In this document: positions 46,886-55,022 of the stretch, piece by piece
How the letters are laid out: each line of letters opens with the position of its first letter
Position numbering within the stretch: the first letter of the stretch is position 1
Origin: Methylotenera versatilis 301
Lineage (GTDB): Bacteria > Pseudomonadota > Gammaproteobacteria > Burkholderiales > Methylophilaceae
Reading direction: 5' to 3'
DNA: 64,000 nt
Assembly: GCF_000093025.1 (NCBI RefSeq)
Contig: NC_014207.1
Span: 1,116,001 to 1,180,000, forward strand
Notes under the pieces: generated by a model
Seen by the model: the letters and a program-made list of their open reading frames with translations, nothing else
What the model was told of the DNA's origin: nothing
Databases searched by the model: none
Made by a program: the position numbers and the translations under genes

Positions 46886-48046
46886 CTATCTGCCGCCCAT
46901 GATGGCAATATAGTCGGACGTCCAGCGGCTATAGGGCACACAGCCTTCTTTGAGCGAGCATTTGGCTTGCGGCGTTCTCCAGAATTTAATTTCCGCATAA
47001 CGGCTAAATCCGTTATCGCCACAGAAGTCGCTACCACCCGGTGCTTTGGTTTTACATGCAGTTGGCACCACAGGGTTTGAGCCGAACCATTCAGCCACGC
47101 CCACTTGCGTTGCTGGCGCTAGTGAATGTTCTAGCCACTTGTAGGCACAGTTTGGGTGTTTTGCTTTAGTGGCTAACATCGTTGTATCTGCCCAGCCAGT
47201 AGCGCCTTCAGTTGGAATCACCGAGGCAATAGGCTGTTTTTCTGTTTTTAACGCATTCACCTGATATGGCCATGCGCCAGAGGCGACTACACCTTCTTTT
47301 TTGAAGTCGGTCATTTGCACGGTCACATCATGCCAATATCGATGTGTAAGGGTCTTTTGCTGGCGCAGCAGCTTTAATACTGCGGCATATTGTTTTTCGT
47401 TCAATTCGTATGGATCTTTAATACCAAGAGAGGGGTCTTTTTTCATCAAATATAGCGCTGCATCAGCAATATAAATTGGCCCATCATAGGCTTGAATACG
47501 ACCTTTATTTGGTTTGCCGTCTGGTAGATTTTGCGGCTCGAATACCGTACCCCAAGAGGTAGGGGCTGTTTTGAAAGTGGTTGTGTTGTACATCAATACA
47601 TTCGGGCCCCATTGATAAGGTACGCCGTAATGTTTGCCACCAACAGTGTGCCATGGGGCATTCTGTAATCGACTATCAACAGTAGCCCAAGAGGGCACTA
47701 ATGCGGTATTGATAGGTTGAACTTTTTTACCGGCCACTAACCTTAAACTAGCATCGCCAGAAGCAGTGACTAAGTCATAACCACCTTTATTCATCAGTGA
47801 AACCATTTCGTCTGAGGTGCCTGCGGTTTTCACATTAACCTTGCAGCCAGTCTCTTTCTCAAAGCCTGTTACCCAGTCATAGTTTTTATCAGATTCGCCA
47901 CGTTCGATGTATCCAGGCCAAGCAATGACATCTAATTGACCTTCACCTTGTCCGACTTTTGTATTTGTAGAAGATTCAGCCTGCGCATGACTAATACTGG
48001 CGGCTAATACGGCAATTAAGACTTGTTTCATTTTGTTCGATGTCAT
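46886..48046 (-). CDS. ydcS: Periplasmic polyamine-binding protein (YdcS-like)
   Basis: 386 residues. A signal peptide (MKQVLIAVLAASISHAQA) is followed by a PotD/PotF-type binding protein very close to E. coli YdcS: IAWPGYIERGESDKNYDWV, SDEMVSLMNKGGYDLVTASG, PYQWGPNVLMYNT, ending YIAIMGGR. E. coli YdcS has also been reported as a polyhydroxybutyrate synthase component. First gene of the operon ydcS-T-U-V-patD, the same order as in E. coli. A Met at residue 6 may be the actual start. Confidence 0.94.
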   Translation of the reverse strand: MTSNKMKQVLIAVLAASISHAQAESSTNTKVGQGEGQLDVIAWPGYIERGESDKNYDWVTGFEKETGCKVNVKTAGTSDEMVSLMNKGGYDLVTASGDASLRLVAGKKVQPINTALVPSWATVDSRLQNAPWHTVGGKHYGVPYQWGPNVLMYNTTTFKTAPTSWGTVFEPQNLPDGKPNKGRIQAYDGPIYIADAALYLMKKDPSLGIKDPYELNEKQYAAVLKLLRQQKTLTHRYWHDVTVQMTDFKKEGVVASGAWPYQVNALKTEKQPIASVIPTEGATGWADTTMLATKAKHPNCAYKWLEHSLAPATQVGVAEWFGSNPVVPTACKTKAPGGSDFCGDNGFSRYAEIKFWRTPQAKCSLKEGCVPYSRWTSDYIAIMGGR

Positions 48047-48592
48047 TTTTGAATTCCCTTTTCACATGATTAACTGAAAGTATCAAAACTAAGACGCAAA
48101 ATATGTATTTCTAAAGCATTAAATTCAGCGCATTTAGAGAAGATAAGAAATTACCACCTGTACAACAAATCCAGTACTACAAATATTATTCGATAATCTT
48201 CCTAATTTGGTGCTGTTTCAAGAGCCATTTAAAGTAATTTGTAGGAGCCACTTTGTACCGCTCAAAAGGTTTTTTTTGGTTCACGCTGATAAATATTACA
48301 CCTGTCAGCATCACTAGTGAACCGATTAATTACAACAGTGAAATACGTTCCTTTATCAATTCAAATATTAAATAAAGTATAGATATTTAGTGGATAGAGC
48401 CTATCAGTGAATTGCTCGTTATGCACACGATAAGAAGTTAAGTGTATAGCGGTAATGTGGCCATAATGTTGCATGAGTCGACTGAGTTAGTACTCCCAAA
48501 TTGGTAATTGACCGAATATTCGATAAGCTTAAACTTAGTCTCGTTATGATTTCAAATAACTATCAATAATAGTGTTACTGAGGAGGTGTTAG
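48047..48592. other. 546-bp divergent intergenic region
   Basis: No credible ORF. It must hold the promoters of the ydcS operon (reverse) and the PEP-CTERM gene (forward). A nested inverted repeat is visible at 48278-48323 (GGTTCAC/GTGAACC and GCTGA/TCAGC), preceded by eight T. The sequence ATTCGATAA occurs twice, near 48187 and 48517. Confidence 0.5.
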
Positions 48593-49468
48593 ATGACTTT
48601 AGCGAGTAGAGCAATACGTGCTTTGGTGTTAATCATGTTAGGTGGCGCAGCATGCTCAGCGAATGCTGATGTTGGTTCTTATAAAGTGGGAGGTGCCACA
48701 AGCTCGATTATATCTGACAGCGGCAGCTGGTCTTGGGACGGGTCATATCTAAGTGGATTCCGTAGTGCCCTCGAAAATCCAAGCAATTTTGGGCCAGCAG
48801 GTATTGTAAACCGAACAATTGAAACCGTTAATCTTTCAACGGTTGATTCTACTAGCTTAGCTGGTGTGAATATGTTCGTAGGCACATGGGTTTCAGATTC
48901 CCAAGCGGCGCCTATCAGTGCCTCAGTATCAAACTTCTTTCTGAATGGTGGAGACTTGTTTCTATTACAAGATGACTCATCGCATGATGCATTAGGGGCC
49001 AATTTAGGTTTAAGCACCACGGCTAGTGATGGGTCCGTATCAAATGGAGGTGCGCCCTTGTTTGATGGCCCATTCGGTATAGCGCATGATGTAAGGCAGT
49101 TTTACAATGTCGGGCAACTCGATAGCGCTGCAATCTTTGCACATAATGGACACATAGGCGGCACAAATGCCAGTGGTCAAATTACATCTGCTTATTGGAG
49201 CGCAGGCGAATACGCAGCAGGTGCAGGTGCATTATTTATTATTGCTGACATTGACATGATTTCAACCACAACCGCTTGTGGAGAGCCGTTAGGCTGCGGT
49301 GCGTTTTACTCTCCATTGAATGACAACGGCATATATGCATTGAATACTTTTTCTTATTTGCAAAGTAATGGCGGTAATCCACCACCAGTGCCTGAACCTG
49401 AAACCTATGCGATGCTTTTAGCTGGTTTAGCGTTAATTAGTTACATTGCAAAACGTAAGCAGGCGTAA
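48593..49468 (+). CDS. PEP-CTERM sorting domain protein
   Basis: 291 residues. A signal peptide (residues ~1-25, ending ANA) and a classical PEP-CTERM tail (VPEPETYAMLLAGLAL, a hydrophobic helix, then KRKQA). The body is Ser/Gly/Asn-rich without a recognised domain. Such proteins are processed by an exosortase (not in the window) and are associated with the cell surface or extracellular matrix. A strong GAGGAGG precedes the ATG, and a terminator follows. Confidence 0.88.
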   Translation: MTLASRAIRALVLIMLGGAACSANADVGSYKVGGATSSIISDSGSWSWDGSYLSGFRSALENPSNFGPAGIVNRTIETVNLSTVDSTSLAGVNMFVGTWVSDSQAAPISASVSNFFLNGGDLFLLQDDSSHDALGANLGLSTTASDGSVSNGGAPLFDGPFGIAHDVRQFYNVGQLDSAAIFAHNGHIGGTNASGQITSAYWSAGEYAAGAGALFIIADIDMISTTTACGEPLGCGAFYSPLNDNGIYALNTFSYLQSNGGNPPPVPEPETYAMLLAGLALISYIAKRKQA

Positions 49469-49485
49469 TTAATCAGTCTTCTGAA

Positions 49486-49513
49486 GCAAGGCATCATAGG
49501 AGATGCCTTGTTT
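49486..49513 (+). terminator. Rho-independent terminator after the PEP-CTERM gene
   Basis: Perfect stem CAAGGCATC / GATGCCTTG with a 6-base loop, then TTT. It is convergent with the Lrp gene end. Confidence 0.8.
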
Positions 49514-49534
49514 AATGCCAGCTTATTTTGGAGG

Positions 49535-50026
49535 CTAAACTTCCACTAACGGCAGCGCAAATCCTTCTTTTACTTCTTCCATCACAATATAGCTTCTAGA
49601 CTCTTGTGCGCCTGGCAGCGTGAGTAATATGTCGCCTAGCAAGGTTCGATAATCTGCCATTTGTGCAATGCGCGCCTTGATTAAATAATCAAAATCTCCT
49701 GACACTAGGTGACATTCCAGCACACTAGGTAGTTTGAGAATTTCTTGTTTGAACTTACCGAAAATTGCACCTGATTTGGTGGAAAGTTTTAATTCGACAA
49801 ATACCAGTAAGCCTAGTCCTAGCGAGTGTGGGTCTAGCCTAGCGTGGTAACCTAGAATCACGCCTTCTTTTTCTAACGTTTTGACACGTTCACCGCATGG
49901 CGTCACCGAGAGGCCGACGCGTTCTGCAAGTTCTGTAATCGGGATACGAGCATTTTCTTGCAACACGGACAGTATTTTTAAGTCTATACGATCAAGCTCA
50001 CGAACAGCATGGGTGCGAATTCGCAT
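49535..50026 (-). CDS. Lrp/AsnC-family regulator
   Basis: 163 residues. N-terminal HTH (LDRIDLKILSVLQENARIPI, ELAERVGLSVTPCGERVKTLE) and a C-terminal RAM/AsnC ligand domain (PSVLECHLVSGDFDYLIKA, GDILLTLPGA). Divergent from dadA; Lrp-type proteins next to dadAX usually activate alanine catabolism in response to L-alanine. The 223-base intergenic region is very AT-rich, as Lrp targets are. Confidence 0.93.
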   Translation of the reverse strand: MRIRTHAVRELDRIDLKILSVLQENARIPITELAERVGLSVTPCGERVKTLEKEGVILGYHARLDPHSLGLGLLVFVELKLSTKSGAIFGKFKQEILKLPSVLECHLVSGDFDYLIKARIAQMADYRTLLGDILLTLPGAQESRSYIVMEEVKEGFALPLVEV

Positions 50027-50249
50027 GATTTATTCCTTAATAAATAATATAAAACTATGATAATCCATAAATTTGGAGATTAATTTTATTTAAATGAAAA
50101 AATTAAGTTAAATTAACTTTTAAATTATCATTATTTAGATAAGTTGTGTTGATATTACTCAATAAACTAGCACATATGGACTTTGATTAATTGAACGTTA
50201 GTTAATGGTTTATGAGAATATATTCTTAATACTGTAGTGGAGAGTCATC

Positions 50250-51575
50250 ATGCGGGTGCTGGTATTGGGTTCTGGTGTAGTAGGCGTAACAAGCGCATAT
50301 TATTTGGCAAAAAAAGGATTTGATGTCACGGTGATAGATCGGCAGCCAGCAGTAGGTTTAGAAACCAGTTATGCCAATGCCGGACAAATATCTCCTGGCT
50401 ATTCTGCACCTTGGGCGGCGCCAGGTGTGCCAATGAAAGCACTTAAGTGGATATTTCAACGCCATTCCCCACTTGCTTTGAAGCCAGACTGGTCATTATG
50501 GCAGCTTGAGTGGACGCTTAAGTTATTGCAAAACTGCAATGCTAAAAGCTACGACCTTAACAAAGAGCGCATGGTACGTTTGGCTGAATATAGCCGTGAT
50601 TGCTTGAGTGAGCTTCGTGCTGATGCAGGCATTGCTTATGAAGCTCGTACACAAGGTACTTTGCAGGTATTTCGCACGCAAAAGCAATTAGATGCTGAGG
50701 CAAAAGATATCGCCGTATTAAGCCGCATGGGCGTGCCGTTTGAGCATCTTGACCCAGCAGGTTGTGTTGCAGTTGAGCCAGGTTTGGCGTCGATAAAAGA
50801 TAACCTGCTTGGTGGCTTGCGACTAATACATGATGAAACTGGCGATTGCCAGATATTTACCACGAATTTAGCGAAAGAAGCTCAAAAGCTTGGTGTAAAA
50901 TTTAGGCAAGATGTCACCATTAATCGCTTGCTAATAGACCATGGAAAGTTGACTGGTGTAGAAATTAGTACGCAAAGCGACACTGAAATATTAGAGGCAG
51001 ATCAATATGTGGTCGCGCTTGGAAGTTATTCGCGTCAATTGATGCAAGGCTTAGGCTTAGATATTCCAGTCTACCCAGTCAAAGGCTATTCACTTACTGT
51101 GCCTATTATCAATAGCGATGCGGCACCTGTTTCTACCGTTATGGATGAAACTTACAAAGTGGCCATTACGCGCTTCGACAATCGTATTCGTGTGGGAGGT
51201 ATGGCAGAACTAGCAGGTTTTGATTTAAGTCTGAATCCGCGTAGACGTGAAACCTTAGAGATGGTGTTAAATGGCTTATTTCCTAACGCCGGCGATACTT
51301 CAAAAGCGCTGTTCTGGACAGGCCTGCGCCCAATGACGCCTGATGGCACACCCATCATAGGTAAAGCCTCTGCTGTATATAGCAACGTATGGCTCAATAC
51401 AGGCCATGGTACGCTGGGATGGACGATGGCCTGTGGTTCTGGGCAAGTGCTGGCTGATTTACTTGCAAATCATCAACCAGCTATTCAGACAGATGATTTG
51501 TCGCTTGGTCGATATGCTGGAAGTCGCTACAATAAAAGCGCTCAAACAACTCCTGCGTTCAATAATAGAGCTTAA
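50250..51575 (+). CDS. dadA: D-amino acid dehydrogenase, small subunit
   Basis: 441 residues. FAD-binding [21 protein letters not shown] at the N-terminus, then [22 protein letters not shown], the DadA signature, and the C-terminal [15 protein letters not shown] and [16 protein letters not shown]. It oxidises D-alanine and other D-amino acids to imino acids, passing electrons to the quinone pool. Leads dadA-alr-ridA. GTGGAGAG precedes the ATG. Confidence 0.95.
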   Translation: MRVLVLGSGVVGVTSAYYLAKKGFDVTVIDRQPAVGLETSYANAGQISPGYSAPWAAPGVPMKALKWIFQRHSPLALKPDWSLWQLEWTLKLLQNCNAKSYDLNKERMVRLAEYSRDCLSELRADAGIAYEARTQGTLQVFRTQKQLDAEAKDIAVLSRMGVPFEHLDPAGCVAVEPGLASIKDNLLGGLRLIHDETGDCQIFTTNLAKEAQKLGVKFRQDVTINRLLIDHGKLTGVEISTQSDTEILEADQYVVALGSYSRQLMQGLGLDIPVYPVKGYSLTVPIINSDAAPVSTVMDETYKVAITRFDNRIRVGGMAELAGFDLSLNPRRRETLEMVLNGLFPNAGDTSKALFWTGLRPMTPDGTPIIGKASAVYSNVWLNTGHGTLGWTMACGSGQVLADLLANHQPAIQTDDLSLGRYAGSRYNKSAQTTPAFNNRA

Positions 51576-51609
51576 TAGCAATCCATAACTCAAAGTAAAT
51601 TAAACATTC

Positions 51610-52686
51610 ATGTCACGTCCAGCAATCGCCCATATTCGTTTAGATGCATTTAGGCATAATTACCGTGTTGCCAAGCAAGCGCATGCAGGCAAAGCATTGG
51701 CCGTGATTAAAGCGAATGCGTATGGGCATGGCGCTGTGCATTGTGCCAAAGCCATAGAAGGTGAAGCAGATGGTTTTGCAGTCGCTTGTTTAGAGGAAGC
51801 CTTGCAATTGCGTGAGGCTGGAATACCTGAACCGATTTTGCTGCTGGAGGGCTTTTTTGAGGCAATAGAATTGCCCGAGATAGTCGCAAATGATTTATGG
51901 ATTGTAGTGCATGCACAATGGCAAGTAGAGATTTTGTTTGCGGCTAAACTCGCAAAACCTTTGCATGTTTGGCTAAAAATGGATAGCGGCATGCATCGAG
52001 TCGGTTTGCCGCCAGATGAATATGTACAAGCTTATGAGCGCCTAAAAAATCATAAAAACGTGGGTAAAATAGTGCTGATGACGCACTTTGCCAATGCTGA
52101 CAATGTGAGCTCAAACCATACTTTGCAACAAATTGAGACTTTTCAAAATACGACTCAAGGGTTAAGTGCAGAAATAAGTTTAGCTAACTCAGCAGCAATC
52201 CTAGGTTGGAAGCAAGCCAAGTGTGACTGGACGCGACCAGGCATCATGCTATATGGCGCAGATCCTTTAATGAAGGCTGATGCCAAGCTAAAACCAGTAA
52301 TGCAGCTTACTTCAAAAATCATCTCGATTAGCAACGTTAAGCAGGGTGAATCTATTGGTTACGGCAGTATATTCACCGCCGAGCGTGACACAGTGGTTGG
52401 CGTAGTGGCTTGTGGCTATGCAGATGGCTATCCACGGTCTGCCGTAACAGGTACGCCTATAGCAGTTGATGGCAAAATGACTCGCTTAATCGGTCGCGTT
52501 TCTATGGATATGCTGTTTGTTGATTTGACTGATATTCCCAACGCAACCATTGGCAGTCAAGTAGAGTTATGGGGTAATCAAGTGTCTGCCAATGCAGTGG
52601 CTACAAGTGCTGGCACTATTGCTTATGAGCTATTTTGCAATGTAAAACGTGCACATTTTCAATACTTTGATGCCGCCAACATATAA
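51610..52686 (+). CDS. alr: Alanine racemase (catabolic)
   Basis: 358 residues. PLP lysine in AVIKANAYGHGA and catalytic tyrosine in IGYGSIF, on the C-terminal beta domain; also WLKMDSGMHRVG and RPGIMLYG. It interconverts L- and D-alanine. Placed 34 bases after dadA, it matches DadX: L-alanine is racemised so that DadA can oxidise it. A peptidoglycan role cannot be excluded if it is the only alr. Confidence 0.95.
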   Translation: MSRPAIAHIRLDAFRHNYRVAKQAHAGKALAVIKANAYGHGAVHCAKAIEGEADGFAVACLEEALQLREAGIPEPILLLEGFFEAIELPEIVANDLWIVVHAQWQVEILFAAKLAKPLHVWLKMDSGMHRVGLPPDEYVQAYERLKNHKNVGKIVLMTHFANADNVSSNHTLQQIETFQNTTQGLSAEISLANSAAILGWKQAKCDWTRPGIMLYGADPLMKADAKLKPVMQLTSKIISISNVKQGESIGYGSIFTAERDTVVGVVACGYADGYPRSAVTGTPIAVDGKMTRLIGRVSMDMLFVDLTDIPNATIGSQVELWGNQVSANAVATSAGTIAYELFCNVKRAHFQYFDAANI

Positions 52687-52734
52687 GCGCATTATATAAT
52701 CTAGCTACATTCACTTTTTCAAAAAGGATTTCAT

Positions 52735-53112
52735 ATGCACGTCATTCAAACACCAAACGCACCTGCTGCAATCGGCCCATATTCACAAGCTATGGTGGTA
52801 GGCGATTTACTATTCACTTCAGGTCAGATTCCATTACGTCCAGACGGCACCTTAAATGAAGGTAATATTACTGTGCAAACTACGCAAGTATTAGCGAACT
52901 TAAAAGCTGTCATTGAAGCCGCTGGCTCAAGCTTGGATAAAGTGGTTAAAACGACTGTGTTTTTAAAACATCTGGATGATTTTGTTGCCATGAATAAAGT
53001 GTATGCTGAAACTTTTGGCTCACATACTCCAGCGCGCTCAACCGTGCAAGTTGCTAAGTTGCCGCGTGATGTATTGGTGGAAATTGAAGCTATTGTTTCC
53101 TTAGCTAAGTAA
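52735..53112 (+). CDS. ridA: RidA family imine/enamine deaminase
   Basis: 125 residues. Family motifs NAPAAIGPYSQAMVVGDLLF, FTSGQIPL and the catalytic Arg in PARSTVQVAKLPRD with the adjacent Glu (EIEAIV). It hydrolyses 2-aminoacrylate and 2-iminopropionate to pyruvate and ammonia. The position after dadA-alr is logical, because DadA releases iminopropionate from D-alanine. AAAAGGA precedes the ATG. Confidence 0.94.
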   Translation: MHVIQTPNAPAAIGPYSQAMVVGDLLFTSGQIPLRPDGTLNEGNITVQTTQVLANLKAVIEAAGSSLDKVVKTTVFLKHLDDFVAMNKVYAETFGSHTPARSTVQVAKLPRDVLVEIEAIVSLAK

Positions 53113-53118
53113 ACCGCA

Positions 53119-53700
53119 ATGGAAAAGAACCGTCTGGAAGCCTTCAGTGATGGTGTAATTGCCATTATCATTACCATTATGGTGCTAGAGTTGAAAGTAC
53201 CGCATGGCAGTGATTTTGCCTCCCTCGAGCCATTACTGCCCGTATTTCTAAGTTATGTGTTGAGCTTTATATATGTAGGCATTTACTGGAACAATCATCA
53301 TCACATGCTGCAGACAGTTCAACATGTGACAGGCGGCATGTTGTGGGCTAATTTACACCTGCTGTTTTGGCTGTCGCTATTTCCGTTTGCTTCTGGTTGG
53401 TTGGGCGAGAATCACTTTGCAGCCATGCCATCTGCCCTGTATGGGCTAGTGTTATTGATGGCCGCTATTGCTTATTCAATACTGCAACGTACCATTATTA
53501 CCAGCCAAGGTAATAATTCATTGCTAGCCAAAGTAATCGGACGTGATATTAAAGGTAAATTATCCGCCTTACTTTATGTTGCAGGCATCATAGCGGCGTT
53601 TTATTCGCCAGTGCTTTCAGGCTTGATTTATGCCGCAGTTGCGCTGATGTGGCTTGTGCCAGACAGTCGCATTGAGCGGTTAATGGGTCAAAGTTCTTAA
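53119..53700 (+). CDS. TMEM175-like (DUF1211) membrane protein
   Basis: 193 residues, six hydrophobic segments. The N-terminal EKNRLEAFSDGVIAIIITIMVLELK contains the R-x3-FSD motif (here RLEAFSDG) that lines the pore of bacterial TMEM175 potassium-permeable channels. Later motifs: YVGIYWNNHHHM, ANLHLLFWLSLFPF. It starts 6 bases after ridA, so it is probably translated from the same mRNA, although a functional link is not obvious. Confidence 0.88.
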   Translation: MEKNRLEAFSDGVIAIIITIMVLELKVPHGSDFASLEPLLPVFLSYVLSFIYVGIYWNNHHHMLQTVQHVTGGMLWANLHLLFWLSLFPFASGWLGENHFAAMPSALYGLVLLMAAIAYSILQRTIITSQGNNSLLAKVIGRDIKGKLSALLYVAGIIAAFYSPVLSGLIYAAVALMWLVPDSRIERLMGQSS

Positions 53701-53732
53701 GTAAGGCTGTTATAAAGCCGAACTTCCAATGC

Positions 53733-53767
53733 ACTCAATCCACCTATACTTCATAGGCAGATTGAGT
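53733..53767. repeat. Two-part inverted repeat after the TMEM175-like gene
   Basis: ACTCAATC/GATTGAGT outer arms and CCTAT/ATAGG inner arms form a good hairpin. There is no T-run, so terminator function is uncertain. Confidence 0.4.
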
Positions 53768-53845
53768 AGTTACACATTCATCAACATGTAATAAATCCCC
53801 ATAAGCACCGCGCTAGAATGGTGCTACTAACCAATGGGGAATTGT

Positions 53846-54559
53846 ATGTCTCGACTTTTGTGTGCTTTGTACTTCTTAGCTCTTTTCCCTTTTGCTGCCA
53901 ACGCAACTTCAATTTCATCTTCAAGCATCGTAAACAGTAATTGTTCAGGGACTTTAACATCTTCACTATTAGATGGGGCATCATTTGCCTGTGCAGGTAA
54001 CTTTACATTAGACGGCGGATCTATCACTTCAGACTCCGCGATTAATATTTCAGCTGATGGGGATTTGTTTCTTGATAATCTTACTTTGACTGCGCCAAAC
54101 GTAAACCTTTCTAATTTGACTGGAATGTTGAACATTGGAAATAGCGTTGTAATTAATACTCCAATTACTGTAAACGAGAATGCGCCAAAATCAATCTTGT
54201 CGTGGTCTGACTTTAGCCTTTCACAAGGCGATACTGTAAATTTTAATGTAGGAAGAAGCAGTGGCGGTTCCACAGAACTCAGTAAAGTAGATATTTCTAC
54301 TGGAAGCCTGTCATTAGGTCATGGTGGGAGTTTGTATTTGGGAAATACAAACGGGGTTATTTACCCAGAAGCTATAGACACACCGATTGTAGGTGGTGCG
54401 TTAGTCATAAGTTCTGGAAGTGATGTTAATTTGTTAATTAGTGACGCTGTAATGCTACCAAAGCCAGCAGCTTTCTCAGTGGCTTCAATTCCTGAGCCAG
54501 GAACCTACGCATTCATGCTTCTAGGTTTAGGCTTAATTTTACTCAGACAAAAAGTTTAA
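53846..54559 (+). CDS. PEP-CTERM sorting domain protein
   Basis: 237 residues. A signal peptide (MSRLLCALYFLALFPFAANA) and a PEP-CTERM tail (SIPEPGTYAFMLLGLGLILL, RQKV). The body is rich in Ser, Asn, Leu and Gly with repeating beta-like strands (LDNLTLTAPNVNLSNL), suggestive of a beta-helix. No known domain. I chose the ATG at 53846, with GGGGAA upstream, over an in-frame ATG 12 bases earlier. The second such protein within 6 kb. Confidence 0.85.
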   Translation: MSRLLCALYFLALFPFAANATSISSSSIVNSNCSGTLTSSLLDGASFACAGNFTLDGGSITSDSAINISADGDLFLDNLTLTAPNVNLSNLTGMLNIGNSVVINTPITVNENAPKSILSWSDFSLSQGDTVNFNVGRSSGGSTELSKVDISTGSLSLGHGGSLYLGNTNGVIYPEAIDTPIVGGALVISSGSDVNLLISDAVMLPKPAAFSVASIPEPGTYAFMLLGLGLILLRQKV

Positions 54560-54638
54560 CTCTCTAAGTTATTGCCTTGAGAGGTAGTATTTCATGGAGC
54601 TAGAGTTTACATACTCAGTGTGAGCTTTATAAAGTCTC

Positions 54639-55022
54639 TTAGTTTTGCCAAATCACATAAACTTTCTTAATAGCCTCTAAAGTTTCCCAAGTGCCTTTAA
54701 ATCCGGCCGGCAGGGCAAAGATACTGCCAGCACCAAATTCTCTAGCATTTCCGTTAACATCGGTTAAACGCACGCGACCCTCTAAAATGACGCAAACTTC
54801 TTCCTCGGTGTAATTGACAGTTTTAGCACCTACACTTGAATGCCAAATACCCGCAAAAAAATGTTCGCTTGGGTCTGTGTAGTGGTTGTATGTTTCCATG
54901 GTGATTTTGGTGTTTGCATCGCTAGCAACGCCTGCTATTACTCGTTCCTGCGGCACTGTGCCAAGTTCAACTTCTACTTTGTTGCTAGCAAAGTCAATCA
55001 CATCATTTATTGTTTTACTCAT
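54639..55022 (-). CDS. Small cupin protein (cupin_3/DUF861-like)
   Basis: 127 residues. Single cupin domain with YTEEEVCVILEGRVRLTDVNG and the second motif FGAGSIFALPAGFKGTWET. Proteins of this type include ureidoglycine aminohydrolase-like and uncharacterised small-molecule binders. Its ATG overlaps the end of the class III aminotransferase gene by 8 bases, so the two are translationally coupled and probably act in one step or regulate it. Confidence 0.8.
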   Translation of the reverse strand: MSKTINDVIDFASNKVEVELGTVPQERVIAGVASDANTKITMETYNHYTDPSEHFFAGIWHSSVGAKTVNYTEEEVCVILEGRVRLTDVNGNAREFGAGSIFALPAGFKGTWETLEAIKKVYVIWQN

